Shown here piece by piece: positions 10,871 to 22,141 of a stretch of DNA of 64,000 nucleotides. Source of the stretch: Armigeres subalbatus (Eukaryota > Arthropoda > Insecta > Diptera > Culicidae); contig NC_085140.1 of NCBI RefSeq assembly GCF_024139115.2, positions 26,443,956 to 26,507,955 of the forward strand, in the 5' to 3' direction. A program made the position numbers and the translations under genes. The notes beneath the pieces are model-generated. The model searched no databases. It was not told the DNA's origin and saw nothing but the letters and a program-made list of their open reading frames with translations. Numbering within the stretch: the first letter of the stretch is position 1; each line of letters opens with the position of its first letter.

Positions 10871-12529
10871 GTTATACTTGTTAGTAAGAGGACAGTCAGG
10901 TATGAAGTCAATTTAGGAATTGAATTATTTTTGTGCTTATCGGAGTGGGGAAGGTAATTGTGAGAATGTTTCTGTGAACCGTAAGGCAGCCATCCTCAAT
11001 GACATGTCGAGAAGCCTTAAAATAATTTAATTACGCCGCCAAATATTTGTTTAGTTGGTCCTTAAAGACGTTTATAATCATATATACTGAAACTAAAACT
11101 TATCATGATACTAACTGTTTTTTGAATGATAATCTATTGAAAAGATAATTCTGAACCTTCAATTGTTAAATTGGTACTATAGAGATTGGTTGTTTGTGAA
11201 AAACGTTATAGAATTAGCAAAGTCTGTAGTTAACCTTGCGTATGTAGGTATGTGGATTATAGATTTCCTTTGCTCTATATGTTTGCCAATATTCTTTTTT
11301 CATAAATAGTAAACCAAACTCACCCAATTAAGCACTGTTGAAAAGCTAACAAGGACATCAACTGAAAAGGCTTGCAAAGTTTCAGTTAAAATGCGAAGCC
11401 ATGAGAAGCTTAGAACAACTTTTGAACCAACAGCTAAGCGGTTATTTTTGCTAAATCTGCCTGTGCACTATTGTGCAAAATATCACTTGACTGATACATA
11501 TGCATCACATTTCTTTAAAATATGGTTTAGATTCTAGAACGATGTACCTTACGAAACACTATATTTTGATCAAAATCAGTGTTGTCATGTCATTTGCATT
11601 CTTTTTCATAATTTTCCCAGAACTTTTTTCAGTAGTTAGCTATCAACTATCAAGTATGGCGAACTTATAGCGCTTAAATGTGACTACAACTTTGTCTAAC
11701 AAGAAATTGCTGTAAATATGTAATCTGGGGCGTGGGAGGCAAAATGTCATTCAAATGACATTATGTCAAATGACACGTGACATTTTGGAGAGATTTCACT
11801 CTCTAGCCTCAGATGTTATATTTAGAGTAATGTACCTTTGGACAAAAATATAGCACTACTCAAGCGTTATGCGTGCATCTAAAATTTTGAAGTAAATTTG
11901 GCTTCCGAAAAAAGTTAAGAACAAATTAGTCAAATGACATGCAGATGACATTTTACAAGCCTGATCAAAATAATTGAACATACATTCACATAGTGACTTT
12001 CTATGAGAAAAAGTGGCCTTAATGACCTGAAATCGAGTTTATTTATTTTTTATTGGTTAGTTAGTTTCAATGAATAACGAACAGCTCACATATAATTTTG
12101 AACAAAAGCCAAACAAATAAGGTGTAGCCCCTTTTTTCAGATTATTTTTTATGTATCCTCTGGATTACGCTTCTTTTTTTCAACTGTTTACATTTCCTAT
12201 TTGAAAACTGAGGGGCATCATAAGCAATGTAAAAGTATGAAGGGTAGAAGGGTAGAAGAATTTGAAGAAAAAATCTATTACAAATATCTCAGTGGATTAA
12301 CAAAGAAAGTATCAGAAGTATTAGGAGGATATGTCTGAGATAACATTTATGAAAACCCAAGGGATTTCTAAAATTACTTAAGAATGCGTTAGAATATACA
12401 CCCCCGAAAATAATTTTAACGCATATGATAAATATGGTAGCTATTGTCGATAGTAATTATTTGAAATGTTTGCTCACTTTAGATGCGGAGCGAGATCGTT
12501 CCATCCGTAAGCATTATTTTCAATCAAGT
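10871..12529. other. No gene recognised
   Basis: AT-rich DNA. The first 120 bases may be the unrecognisable continuation of the RT fragment. Around 11730-11960 the words CAAATGACATT and ATGTCAAATGACA recur, giving a small inverted cluster. No coding or RNA feature is supported. Confidence 0.4.
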
Positions 12530-12539
12530 AAACCAAATC

Positions 12540-12824
12540 GAGGCCCTAACTAGCCTAGCATTAAGATGCGCGGCTATAAAGCAAGACCATGCCATGGGTG
12601 GCTGGGTTCGATTACCGGTGCCGGTCTAAGCAATTTTCGGCTTGGAAATTGTCTCGATCACCTTGGGCATAAAAGTATCATCGTGTTAGCCTCATGATAT
12701 ACGAATGTAAAAATGGTAGCTTTGCTTTGAAACCTCGCGGTTAATAACTGTGGAAGTGCTGAATGAACACTAAGCATCGAGGCGGCAATGTTCCAGTGGA
12801 GGATGTAATGCCAATAAGAAGAAG
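12540..12824 (+). mobile_element. Family A SINE with 10-bp TSD
   Basis: Near full-length plus-strand SINE: GAGGCCCTAACTAGCC head, tRNA-like block ending GGTTCGATTACC (B-box with one change), the CTTGGGCATAAAAGTATCAT body and an AAGAAG tail. AAACCAAATC flanks it at 12530-12539 and 12825-12834. It sits immediately beside the left arm of the MITE at 12834 and faces the SINE at 12971. Confidence 0.9.
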
Positions 12825-12833
12825 AAACCAAAT

Positions 12834-13388
12834 CTCGCGTTTAGTTTCATAGGGGCGTAACTGTATTGATCGATTTCTCTTCGTCGATGTTTTCTTTTTA
12901 TTATAGTACCGAATTGCGCTAGTTTGTCGATGATTTAATGGTTTGGTGTGATAAAGGATGATTGTATCTTCTTCTTCTTCTTCATTGGCATTACATCCCC
13001 ACTGGAACATTGCCGCCTCGCAGCTTAGTGATTATTAAACACTTCCACAGTTATTAACTGCGAGGTTTCTAAGCCAAGTTACCATTTCTGCATTCGTATA
13101 TCATGAGGCTAACACGACGATACTTTTATGCCCAGGGAAGTCGAGACAATTTCCAATCCGAAAATTGTCTAGACTGGCACCGGGAATCGAACCCAGCCAC
13201 CCTCAGCATGGTCTTGCTTTGTAGTCGCGCATCTTACCGCACGGCTAAGGAGGGCCCCCGATTGTATCTTGTACCAGAATCAATAATCACGGTTGGAGCT
13301 TTTGAAACAATTGAGTTATTAACAAAATATAAAATCGATTAAGAGAAATCGATCAATACAGTTACGCCCCTATGAAACTAAGCCCGAG
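12834..13388. mobile_element. Long-TIR MITE interrupted by a SINE
   Basis: The left arm 12834-12881 contains TTAGTTTCATAGGGGCGTAA and runs to CGATTTCTCTT. The right arm 13341-13388 is its near-perfect inverted copy. Between them lie about 80 bases of element DNA on each side of a family A SINE. Without the SINE the element would be about 255 bp. The exact outer ends and the TSD were not resolved. Confidence 0.8.
12971..13259 (-). mobile_element. Full-length family A SINE with 11-bp TSD
   Basis: The best-preserved copy. On the minus strand it begins GGGGGCCCTCCTTAGCCGTG, has an A-box-like TTAGCCGTGCGGTAAGA and a perfect B-box GGTTCGATTCC, then the standard body and an AAGAAGAAG tail. GATTGTATCTT flanks it at 12960-12970 and 13260-13270. 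It lies inside the MITE at 12834-13388, so it is younger. RNA polymerase III promoter boxes are present, but expression cannot be judged from sequence. Confidence 0.95.
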
Positions 13389-14752
13389 AAATCAAGTCTT
13401 CAATGTTTAAGAGCCCGAATTTTCAGTTTAATTGTGAATAATAAAATTCAATATTAAATTAAATAAATAACATTGTTCCTCAAGCAGTTAAAAAAATATG
13501 ACGTAAAAGGTGTTTATATGACTTGTCTTATCACTGGAAAGAATGTATCAATTCTACGTAGATATTTTTTTCTTTACATTGCAATTATGTGCTTCATTGA
13601 AGAACAACTTTCAGGATTATCTATTTGTAGTTTAAAATATATACTCAGCCTGCCATACGTCGCATTGGTTGTGTTTGAATCACACACTTGCAGATGTGTT
13701 AGTTTCCACAATTTGTGGCTTTTGTCGCTCGCTGATAACATTATCAACACACAAGCCCGTCCCACGTTACCAACGACCCACTTCGTTCTCCACCCCAACG
13801 ATGAGTACAAGTCTTCCTGCCGCCACCAACAGCACCGCTGCCGTTTGTTGATTCAAAGCACACTGTTCCAGTGACACTGCCGTGTCTTCCAGTTTCGATG
13901 ATTAATACCTGCCTAAGCCCATCGCGCCACACAATTTGATAATACCGAAACCCGCTGATAACAAAGCCCTATCTTGTGCGAAACTGCCAAAACATTCCCG
14001 AGAATGGAAATTCCATCGCATTTCCGTTCACCAAATCCCCCACACCCCAAAGTCTATTTAGTTTACGAAAATAGCACACCGGGTACGCACTTGAATTACT
14101 TGCCCCGATGAAACAGATGGAAGGCACTTTTCCAAATTCCACCGCGCACCGTTGATTGGCACACTATTAGTCAGTCTATGAACTGAAACAGAATCTGCAC
14201 CGACGGTGATTATTCAACCGCAACTCTTCGAAAAATCGCCCGCGCGACACACGACTCGGTACGATCAAACGCAAGCAAACGGCCGGACGAGGAAACCGCT
14301 CGCACTGGACTGAGCTCGAAATATTCGAACGGCAGTGGTACTGGCTGGTGTTTTCGTCTGTTTTGATAAGAATATCAGTTTCTCTAATTCGGCCAGGCAG
14401 GGATTGGGAAACGAGCGGAGATGGGTTACGAGCTTGGTTTTTTTTTTCGCTAGCCGATATTGCAATGTCAATACCTGGCCTACAGTGCTGTGTGAGATTT
14501 TGCGAGCAGCAGTGCCGCCAAATGATGAGTGATGGATGATGGCAACGCAGCACTACTGGAGGCATTTTAGACAACAACGGCAAGAAACGTGTGAAGTGAT
14601 GCGACAATTTGATCGGTCACATAAGCGTACGCAGGCAGTTCTGGTAACATACAGCTATTTAGTTTAATAAGTGGGAGGATTTCACGGGGTTTGAAAGGAA
14701 ACAAGTTTTTCGTACACTAAACGATTTTTTTACAATTTTGTATAAAATCTTG
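13389..14752. other. Unique DNA with a GC-richer patch
   Basis: ORFs at 13473-13874 (+, 133 codons) and 14176-14607 (-, 143 codons) show no recognisable domain and overlap ORFs on the opposite strand. The 13.75-14.6 kb part is GC-richer than its surroundings and not repetitive, so it could be regulatory or 5' UTR DNA. No start, splice pair or promoter motif is strong enough to call. Confidence 0.35.
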
Positions 14753-14754
14753 TA

Positions 14755-15255
14755 GGGTAACCGTACCCTTAGTGGAGGTAGCACCAATAGTGGAGGTAGT
14801 GGGGTTTTAATGAGATTTATTATATTTATAGACTTTACGATGGTTTCAGTTGATGCGTCGTGCTTTAAATATCCTGTTAAATGCAACTTACTTTAAGATT
14901 TTGCTTGAAAAACTATTGAAAACAATGATTTTCCTTAACAAAATTGACTCCCTTGCACCTATAGTGGTGCAACTGTACCAATAGTGGCGAGTCTCATAAG
15001 AAACCAATGGATAGCACCACTATAGGAACCAAAATTAATTTTACCATTACTAAAGGAACAGTGTACCCATAGTGGTGCAAGCAATATTTGGTAATTGTTG
15101 ATGTTAAATGACATCTATCTCATTTTTGTTAGCAAATTTATTAGTTTATCTATTGACTAAGATAATAAAGCAGTAAATTTCCCATAATTATCAATTTTAA
15201 AAAAATATTTTCTTTTGTGGATCTACTAATACCTCTACTATTGGTACCGTTACCC
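14755..15255. mobile_element. TA-flanked MITE, GGGTAACCGTACC ends
   Basis: The left end GGGTAACCGTACC and right end GGTACCGTTACCC are inverted, with TA at 14753-14754 and 15256-15257. Inside, words such as AATAGTGGAGGTA, ATAGTGGTGCAA and CACCACTATAGG recur in both orientations. About 500 bp, no ORF. The TA duplication suggests the Tc1/mariner/pogo group. Confidence 0.85.
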
Positions 15256-15413
15256 TACTTGCCAAGATTTAAAAAAGATTTTTCAAGGTTCTTCCAAAAA
15301 AATTGTGGGAAAAGCTGTCATCCTTTTATGTGGTGTTACTGTAACTGAAAATAAGTAAAGAATAGCATAGCGGAAAATATTTACAGGCAAAAAAACAAAT
15401 CTGAAAATTATTG

Positions 15414-16020
15414 TTAAAAATCTTGGCATATACAATTCTGCAAGGCTTTAATACAAGAAATGTAAGCTTTTTATACAGATACTGTATAAAAATAATACAA
15501 AACTGTAGGGTTTTAATACAATGGTTGTGTTCAGATCGACCGACGCACCCCTCATTGGAGCATGCACTAGGCGGTGTGCGTAACCATCCATCAAGAAAGG
15601 GTTTTTGGTGCTGCGACGGCGCGATCCTAATTAAGAAGATTCGATATTTAGTTTTCGTAAAAAAAAAAGAGTGGAAAAGTCAATGATGTATAGTGTGCTA
15701 ATGGAGTAAATAAATGAGTAGTAAATGTGGAAGATGTGTTGTTGTGGTTTCAAAGCCCAAGGAAAACAATCCAAAGCCACAGGAGAAAGCTTCAACTGCT
15801 CACCCAAGTGCAAAAGGTGTTATGTCCACCTCAGCACCTCAAGGATCCCTCACAGAGCAATCCAAACATACAGTCCACAACGAAGGTGGAGGACCAGCTC
15901 CCAAACAGGTTGTATTAAAATCTTCCGAAATTGTAAATGCCAAAATTTTATACAGTTTCTGTAAGTTTCTTATGCAGAATTGTGCTCAAATCTGCCATCT
16001 GCTGGTTGGGTGTAGTGATG
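15414..16020 (+). repeat. Dispersed repeat with an exon-like insert
   Basis: ATCTTGGCATA…TACAA…TTTAATAC (15419-15530) and TTGTATTAAAATCTTCC…CTGGTTGGGTGTA (15909-16017) match two adjacent parts of a shorter copy at 57917-58060. In the 57.9-kb copy these parts are almost continuous. Here they are separated by about 370 bases that include the ORF at 15714-15908. Confidence 0.6.
15714..15908 (+). CDS. Candidate N-terminal coding exon or retrocopy, unknown protein
   Basis: An ATG with an A-rich context opens 65 codons of protein-like sequence starting MSSKCGRCVVVV, followed by a hydrophilic Lys/Pro/Ser-rich stretch ending GGGPAPKQ. The last codon CAG is directly followed by GTTGTA, a usable but not ideal donor site (phase 0). 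Cys pairs near the N-terminus could be lipidated, but that is a guess. I do not recognise the protein. Both flanks belong to the dispersed repeat at 15414-16020, so a captured fragment or retrocopy is as likely as a functional exon. The frame runs on past the CAG into the repeat and stops at 16058. Confidence 0.3.
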
Positions 16021-16659
16021 CGCGATTGTATTGGGGAATGTGTTGCGAAACATTGTAATGAAAACAATATAAGAAGTCTTAAAGCTAATCATTCATCTAC
16101 CAAAATAGCGGCAACATGGAAGCTGGGACCAGCATTCTTCTGCGTGACAGATTATATGCATAAGCGCGTGATCAGGAGGCGACTTATCAACTGAAGACTA
16201 TGCAGTTTGAGGATCAAGGGTCAGTTCTTCGACGTCAGCCTAATCAACGTATACACAGCCAACACTTCGGAAGCACTGGTGTTGATACGAACGAATATTA
16301 CGCGCAGTTAAAAAGTTGTATAAAAGCAAGTCAAACTATTATGATCAGGATTATGATAAAACCACAAAATAGAACCTTAAATTAAATCGTCTTGTAGTGA
16401 TATTGTCTTTCTCGTTATCATTTTAGACACCAAGCTATTTTTTGTTAGTATCCCAATACATAAATGTGACAGAATTTCTGATAAAAAAAATGAGCTGTTA
16501 TTCAAGACACCCCACCTTAATACTCCCCTGAAATACATCACTAACTGTGATAAACACGCTAACAAAGTTAAAATCGTGTCGAACTGTCAGTTTTGGGTCC
16601 CCTCACATGACCACCAATAAAATGCCGTCCTATATGAATGCGAACCGCCCTGATTATTT

Positions 16660-17250
16660 CGATTGAACAATGAGTTTACCGTGCCGGCTGTTTTCGTCGT
16701 CATCGTCTCCGCAGTCAATTCATCAATTCTGACTTATCGTCATCGGTCGTTAGTGCTTTCCCACTTGAGAAGACTCGTCAAACCGGGCCAGACGTAAGCG
16801 CACTAGTGCGAGGGAGGGAAGCAGATGGAGCAGAGAATCGTTATCGCTAATTTAATTTTCTTCACTTTTTATTTCTCATTTAGCAGACCGCCGCGGCCGT
16901 AGTCGCCATCATCATCGTTGTCGTCGTCGTCGTCTACTTCGCTGGCGACACGAGAAATCAAATATGCGATAGTAGCGAGCCGCGAGGAAAAAAAAGCGGC
17001 AACAACACGTTTTTTTTCCTCGCGAAACCAGCGCAATTTCTACAACGTTCACAGAGCCGTTACATATCGCGATCGCGGTCGTTCTGTTCACTATTGGACT
17101 ATTGGCTGCTCTACACACTCTATTATTATGACACCGAAAGTTAAACGAAACCAATCTGCATATACTAGCCGAGTGACCGTGCCGTGCGGTGGCGACAGCC
17201 ATGCCATCACCGTCAATACGGTTCACTTATGCTTCTCAGAGGCTCTGAAC
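16660..17250. promoter_or_regulatory. GC-richer unique island, possible regulatory or 5' UTR DNA
   Basis: GTCGTC/CATCATC-rich, non-repetitive sequence with CpG-rich runs, unlike the AT-rich surroundings. ORFs on both strands (16918-17253 plus, 16912-17226 minus) overlap and are made of simple-codon runs such as GTCGTCGTCGTC, so neither is called. An unannotated promoter or 5' exon is possible. No TATA-Inr-DPE combination was seen. Confidence 0.25.
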
Positions 17251-17599
17251 TGATAGTCGAATGGTTTTTCAACTTTCAATTCACACTTAGGGATATTGAC
17301 TTTTTGGACAGCTTTAGCATTTGATACAAATAACTCATGGTCAGGGCTGTAAAATGCCATTAATTAGCCTAACATATCGAAAGATTTTTACATAAGTCAT
17401 TTTCAATTTTATTGAAGATGTAACGCTAAACGTTCTCTCACAGAACATTGCTTAACTAAATATAAAACGTGGACCATATTCTTCAGCCAGTCAATTGCAG
17501 CTCTGTAAATATTTTATTTTAGGTTGCTTATGATTTAACTTTAATTTGAAATGAATATTTTATTTTGGTCTTCTTTTACGGTACTTGACGTAATAGTAG

Positions 17600-18230
17600 T
17601 TTGTGCAACTAGATGCAAAAAGATGTTTTTTTCAGCACGAGTTGTACGTTTATCCAACGAGGCTTGCCGAGTTGGATAAATACAAAGAGCGCTGAAAAAA
17701 TCGAGTTTTGCAACGAGTTGCACACGCTATTTTTTGCAATGACGAAAAATAGGCTTTAATATGATAAATCCGTACCAAAATGGTACAATTTACATGATCA
17801 ATCTTGCGAAAATATCATGCTGCTGCAGGAAACAAACATATTCCATATTATCGTGTCACATTGTATGCTCGACAGACCATGAAGCGATAGAAAAACCTGC
17901 CTTTGAAGAATTTGATGTCATGCCCATCAAATTATTTAATTTATTATGTGACACGGAGAATACACTATTTGAACACTCACCCAAGCTAATTGAGCTAAAT
18001 GTGGTCATGTAACTACTGTTCTAATGATGGTTTTTCATTAAAGCACCCAAATGAGTGCTATAATGGATTTTATGCAACCCATTTGAGTTGCATAATGTTC
18101 ATTAAAGCACCCATTTCATTGGTATGGAAAAGTAGGCCGTTTCATCACTCAAATGTCAACTGTAAACCAGGTATTATGATCAGGAATTGCAAAAAAAGAA
18201 TTTTAAGCCTTTTTTCATTCAGTCAGTAAA
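17600..18230 (+). repeat. Dispersed repeat family R, copy 1, with hairpins
   Basis: A hairpin at 17626-17700 (TTTTTTCAGC … GCTGAAAAAA, with inner TTTATCCAAC/GTTGGATAAA) is bracketed by GTGCAACT…TGCAAAA and its inverse. Further right, 17985-18220 (CATGTAACTACTGTTCTAA, …ATGCAACCCATTTGAGTTGC…, …AGTAGGCCGTTTCATCACTC) matches the inverted copy at 63745-64000. It is probably one non-autonomous element or a nested pair. Outer ends are not defined. Confidence 0.6.
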
Positions 18231-18408
18231 CCTATAAGAAGGCTCCGAAGGTAGCTGTTTTGCATCTTCATCATTTGTCTTCAACAAGTGTTTCATTCCT
18301 GGAGTCTACACGCGTAACCAAAACCTTAAGATCTGCACACATAACCAAAGAGCTGATATTTCTTTTAAAAACTGGTTCATGATCTATTGGATCCATTAAA
18401 CCAAATTG

Positions 18409-18697
18409 TATATGCCTACAAAGCAAGACCATGCTGAGGGTGGCTGGTACTGGAAGAAGATATCATGAGGCTAACACGATTATACTTTTATGCCTAGAGA
18501 AGTCCAGACAACTTCAAATGCGAAAATTGCTTAGACCAGCACCGGGAATCGAACCCAGCCCCATGAAATACGAATGCAGAAATGGTAACTTGGCTTAGAA
18601 ACTTCGAAGTTAAAAACTGTGTAGGTGCTTGATGAACACTAAGCTGCGAGGCGACAATGTCCCAGTGGGGGATGTAATGCCAATGAAGAAGAAGAAT
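18409..18697 (+). mobile_element. Family A SINE with internal inversion
   Basis: The 5' part (CCTACAAAGCAAGACCATGC…GGTGGCTGG) and 3' part (ATACGAATGC…GAAGAAGAA) are in plus orientation. The block 18461-18560, from TATCATGAGGCTAACACG to GGAATCGAACCCAGCC, is reversed, so the B-box points the wrong way. CAAATTG at 18402-18408 and 18698-18704 is a likely TSD. The copy lacks the A-box. See findings. Confidence 0.85.
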
Positions 18698-18704
18698 CAA
18701 ATTG

Positions 18705-19271
18705 GATGCACCTTAAATAACTGTTCCGTTTCAGGTCATCCAAGAATTCCTTTGAAGTATAGCCTTCAGGTTTACACACACCACCAAAGTTCTGATATCT
18801 CTTTTTTGAAAATGGTTAATGCCTTTCTCAATCCGTAAGATAGAACTGAATACGCCTTCAATGACTGTTTCGTTCTAAGTTATCTGAGAATTCCCTGAAG
18901 TATGGGTATTAAGATCTACACATCTGCACAAGACACGATCGCCCGACGTAAACTATGTGAAACTGGTCACTGGTTTCGAACAAAATTGGCGTAACTCAAA
19001 AAATGAAAATGGAAAACCTTGATTCTCGATTCCATCTGTTGGATTCGACTTTGTGCAATCCTTTTGGCGAAGCGGTTCATGCAAATTTTCAATAGTTTAA
19101 CGTAGATAAATCAAAAGTTTCAATAAAATCAATACAACTGGCACATTCATGGAAAGTTTCTTCGTCGATTGATATATAATTCGAATAAGATAAAGGCGCT
19201 ATGAATGTTTAAAATCTTACATTATTTCGTGGCGGTCCTCAATTTCGAAATTTCCGTTTTACACCCTATAT
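18705..19271. other. No gene recognised
   Basis: Moderately AT-rich unique DNA between a SINE and a foldback. AGTTATCTGAGAATTCC and AGGTCATCCAAGAATTCC look like diverged copies of one another, together with CACACACCACCAAAG-like words at 18330, 18775 and 18915. This hints at an old tandem duplication of about 200-450 bases. Confidence 0.35.
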
Positions 19272-19273
19272 TA

Positions 19274-19976
19274 GGGTGGCTCAAAAAACACTTTTTCAAT
19301 TTTTTTGATGGGCCGCCCTCTTATTCGGTTCTATTTGGTGCCCTGATGCTCTGGACAAAATTTCAGCCAAATCGGTCAACGTTTGGGCGATGCTAAACTC
19401 GTTGGAAGTTTATATGGAAAAATGTATGCAGAAACATCCTAAAACAGTGAATTGCAGTTGGACGGCACAATTTACGATCAAGAACCATGATACTCATTCA
19501 GTTCTTGTAGAATTAAATACAGAATGTTATGCTGAAAACCGCGAGAAGATTAGAGTTTAATAGGCAAAGATATTAGCATTTTACTGGAGTGTTGTAGGGG
19601 TGAATTTATTTCTTTTCAAAGGTAAAAGAAACGAAATTTGCTCAAACCCCACATCATAGAAATGCTAATAACTTAGCCGGGCAAACTCTAATCTTCTCGC
19701 GGTTTTCTGCATAACGTTCTGTATTAAATTCTTCAAGATCTGAATGAGTATCATAGTTCTTCATCGTAAGTTGTGCCGTCCAACTGCAATTCACTGTTTT
19801 TGGATGTTTCTGCATACCTTTTTGCATATAAACTTCCAACGAGTTTAGCACCCCCCATACGTTGACCGATTTGGCTGAAATTTTGTCCAGATCATCAGGG
19901 CATCAAATAGAATCGAATAAGAGGGCGGTCCATCAAAAAATTGAAAAAGTTTTTCCTGTACTAATTTGCGCCACCC
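19274..19976. mobile_element. Foldback MITE with about 300-bp arms (TAGGGTGGC type)
   Basis: The left arm begins GGGTGGCTCAAAAAACAC and runs to about 19590. The right arm (about 19655-19976) is its inverted copy and ends GCGCCACCC. TA lies at 19272-19273 and 19977-19978. The arms contain CTAAACTCGTTGGAAGTTTA and CAAATCGGTCAACGTTTGG on one side and their complements on the other. The terminal bases match the separate foldback at 61440-62157, but the interiors differ. No ORF with domain signal. Confidence 0.85.
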
Positions 19977-20039
19977 TACCCTATATATTCAAGTCTTCCC
20001 CTAGGACGTCAAAAAAAAATACCTTCAAAAATGCATTTA

Positions 20040-20290
20040 ATAGTTCCTTCGGAAATTCTTAGAAATTTTCTCAAAAACTGGGAAATTCTAATATTTTTTT
20101 TGATGGATTCTTTCGGGAATTCCTTCGGATTATTTTTAAAACTTCTTCAAGAGTTCCTTTAGAAATTGTTTTAGGAATTCCTTCGAAACTTATTTCAGGA
20201 GTAATTTTCGAAGGAAAATTGTGAATAAATTTCCGAAGAGTTATTAAAGGAATTTTGGAACGAACTTGCAAAGAAAACTTTCTGATGGAA
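20040..20290. repeat. Short GAATTCC-type degenerate minisatellite
   Basis: Imperfect units such as GGAAATTCTTAGAAATTTTC and GGAATTCCTTCGGA run up to the left end of the hAT-like element at 20311. Same style as 8590-9545. Confidence 0.6.
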
Positions 20291-20679
20291 GTTTAAAGGA
20301 TTTTTTAAAGCAGCGATTCTTAACCTGGGGTACATACGAAAAATTCGTATGGCGGATGTATGAAAATTCCAAAAAAAGCTATTTTTTAAAGTTTTGTAAT
20401 TGTTTTAATTTTGATTCTGAAACTTTATATTGTACATAATGTGCATGACGATCAGTAAATCAAAGACTAGTTAATCTTGCCTACCACAACCAGCACAGTG
20501 TATGAAGGACTGTAGAACAAAAGAACAAAATGACGAAGGCATAAAATTTTAAAATCTTTAAAGTAATTTATTTGATCTAGAAAAGAAAATGTATATGTGC
20601 CTCCAAACTAAAATCTAGAATCAAAAGGTTTGGAAACCACCTTTTCAAAGATATAAAGTACTTTTTTTTTCAAAAAAGG

Positions 20680-21880
20680 AAAATAGCTTCGTTGCAAGAG
20701 GCTTAAAAGTCCTCTTTAAAGCGGCTCTAAAGCTCCTCCCTAGTTTCAGAAGGCATTTTTTCAAGAGGCTGGGGAACCCATTTCAAAAAGCTCGGAAGCC
20801 TCATTTTAAGGGTCTCGTACGCCTTTTCATAAAAGGCTTGGAAGCCTTCATTCAAGATTCTCTGAAGCTTTCTTCAAGATGATCAAAAGCTAAAAAGCCT
20901 TTTTTGAAGAATATCAAGAGCCTTCTTTCAAGAGGCTTGGATGCTTCTCTTCAATGAGGATCAGAGGTCTAGCTTTAGATGCCCCTTCTTAATGGTTCAG
21001 AAACCTCCTTTCAAGAGGCTCGGAAGCCTTCTATAAATAGTCTCAGATGCCTTCTTTCAATAGGCTCGTTAGTCCCTTTCAAGAAGCTCGGAAGCATCCT
21101 TCAAGATGGTCGAAAGCCTCCTTTTAAGAGACTCGGAAGCCTTCTGCAAGAGCCTTAGAGGCCCATTCCAGATCGTTCAGAGGCCTCCTTCCAAAAGGCT
21201 TGGAAGCCTTATTTCAAGAGTGTAAGAAGCTTCCTTTCAAAAAACTTGCGAGCCCCTTTCGAGAAGCTATGAAGCCTCATTTTAAGAGACTCGTAGGTCT
21301 CTTCTTAATATTGAGCTATAGGAAACAACGATACGATCGAAGATAGAGGCGAACACCTTAGCAATTTACTTGTTCGTGAAAAATAACAATTGCTCTCATT
21401 CTCTAACAAGCCATTACGAAATACAGACGTTATTTTAATTGTTATTACTTCGCGTAACTTATTTAACCAAGACTTAAAAGGCTTGGGAGCCTCCTTTCAA
21501 GATTCTTAGAGGCCTTATTTCGAGAGGCTCGAAAGCATTTTTTCAAGAGGGTCGAAAGCCTTATTTCAAGAGGTTTGAAAGCCTCCTTTCCAAGCAGCAT
21601 TAGTTGGACAAAAATGGTTGCAGCATCTTGATTGTGACTAAATCTGGTCACATATGAGTTGCAATGGCCTATGTGGAACATTTGTGCTGCTAGGGTTTCA
21701 AGCGCCTTAGAGGCCTCTTTCCGAATGGTTTAGAGTTCTTTCAGAAGTCTCGGAACCCTCTTTCAAGAATCACGGAAGCCTCATTTCAAGTGACTCGTAA
21801 GCCTATTTTTAAGTCTTGAAAGCCTCTTTTCAAGGTTCTCAGAAGCCTTCCTTTCAAGATGTTCGAAAAGCTCCTTTCAA
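20680..21880. repeat. Minisatellite, AGAGGCTCGGAAGCCTCCTTTCA-like units
   Basis: About 35 imperfect units of 25-32 bases with the words AGGCTCGGAAGCC and CCTTTCAAGA cover the interior of the hAT-like shell. Each unit has the small palindrome GGCTnnnAAGCC. Unrelated DNA interrupts the array at about 21300-21470, and a short hairpin-type insertion lies at 21593-21698. Confidence 0.85.
21593..21698. mobile_element. Short GCAGCA…TGCTGC hairpin insertion
   Basis: It begins AAGCAGCATTAGTTGGACA and ends AATGGCCTATGTGGAACATTTGTGCTGCTAGG, with an inner CTGGTCACATATGAGTTGCA. A related copy lies at about 47283-47360 (GGTCATATATGAGTAACTGCA … CTGCTGCTAG). The inverted AGCAGCA/TGCTGCT ends suggest a very small MITE. 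Confidence 0.5.
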
Positions 21881-22141
21881 TAGGCTTGGTAGATGGATGT
21901 ATAAACTTAATTTAAATTGGAAAATTTCACGGAACAACGAAAATGTTATGGAAAGAAACCATGTGAATAATTAAGATCCATATATCACTTTAGCTCTCAG
22001 GTGCGTTTTTGATATATCTTATTAGTTACGCTTATTTTTATTACGACGATAAAATAGGGGTTACCTCTTATGAAAAAGGTAAAAGGCAAAAGATTGAAAG
22101 TGTACCTCATATGAAAAAGGTTGAGAACCGCTGATCTAAAC

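Larger units (their letters stand above)
20311..22133. mobile_element. hAT-like (Buster-like ends) element filled with a minisatellite
   Basis: The left end CAGCGATTCTTAACCTGGGG and right end GGTTGAGAACCGCTG are inverted matches and resemble the CAGNGGTTCTCAACC ends known from Buster/Charlie-type hATs. Subterminal GTACATACGAAAAA at left mirrors the inverse of CCTCATATGAAAAAGG at right. Flanking 8-mers TTTTAAAG and ATCTAAAC share a central TAAA but are not identical, so the TSD is only weakly supported. There is no transposase. The interior is the repeat at 20680-21880. Confidence 0.65.

Noticed and set aside
11290..11410. Minus-strand 38-nt exon between CCTTTTCAG and GTGAGT
   Set aside because: Very short, weak composition in AT-rich DNA, and no supporting context.
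12600..12630. tRNA gene from the B-box GGTTCGATT
   Set aside because: All B-boxes found belong to SINE heads with SINE bodies, tails and duplications; no separate cloverleaf was seen.
14176..14607. 143-codon minus-strand ORF
   Set aside because: Overlapping ORFs on both strands and no recognisable motif; more likely GC-richer non-coding DNA.
20680..21880. CRISPR-like regular repeats
   Set aside because: Units are degenerate, variable in length, without unique spacers, and lie in a eukaryotic hAT-like shell.
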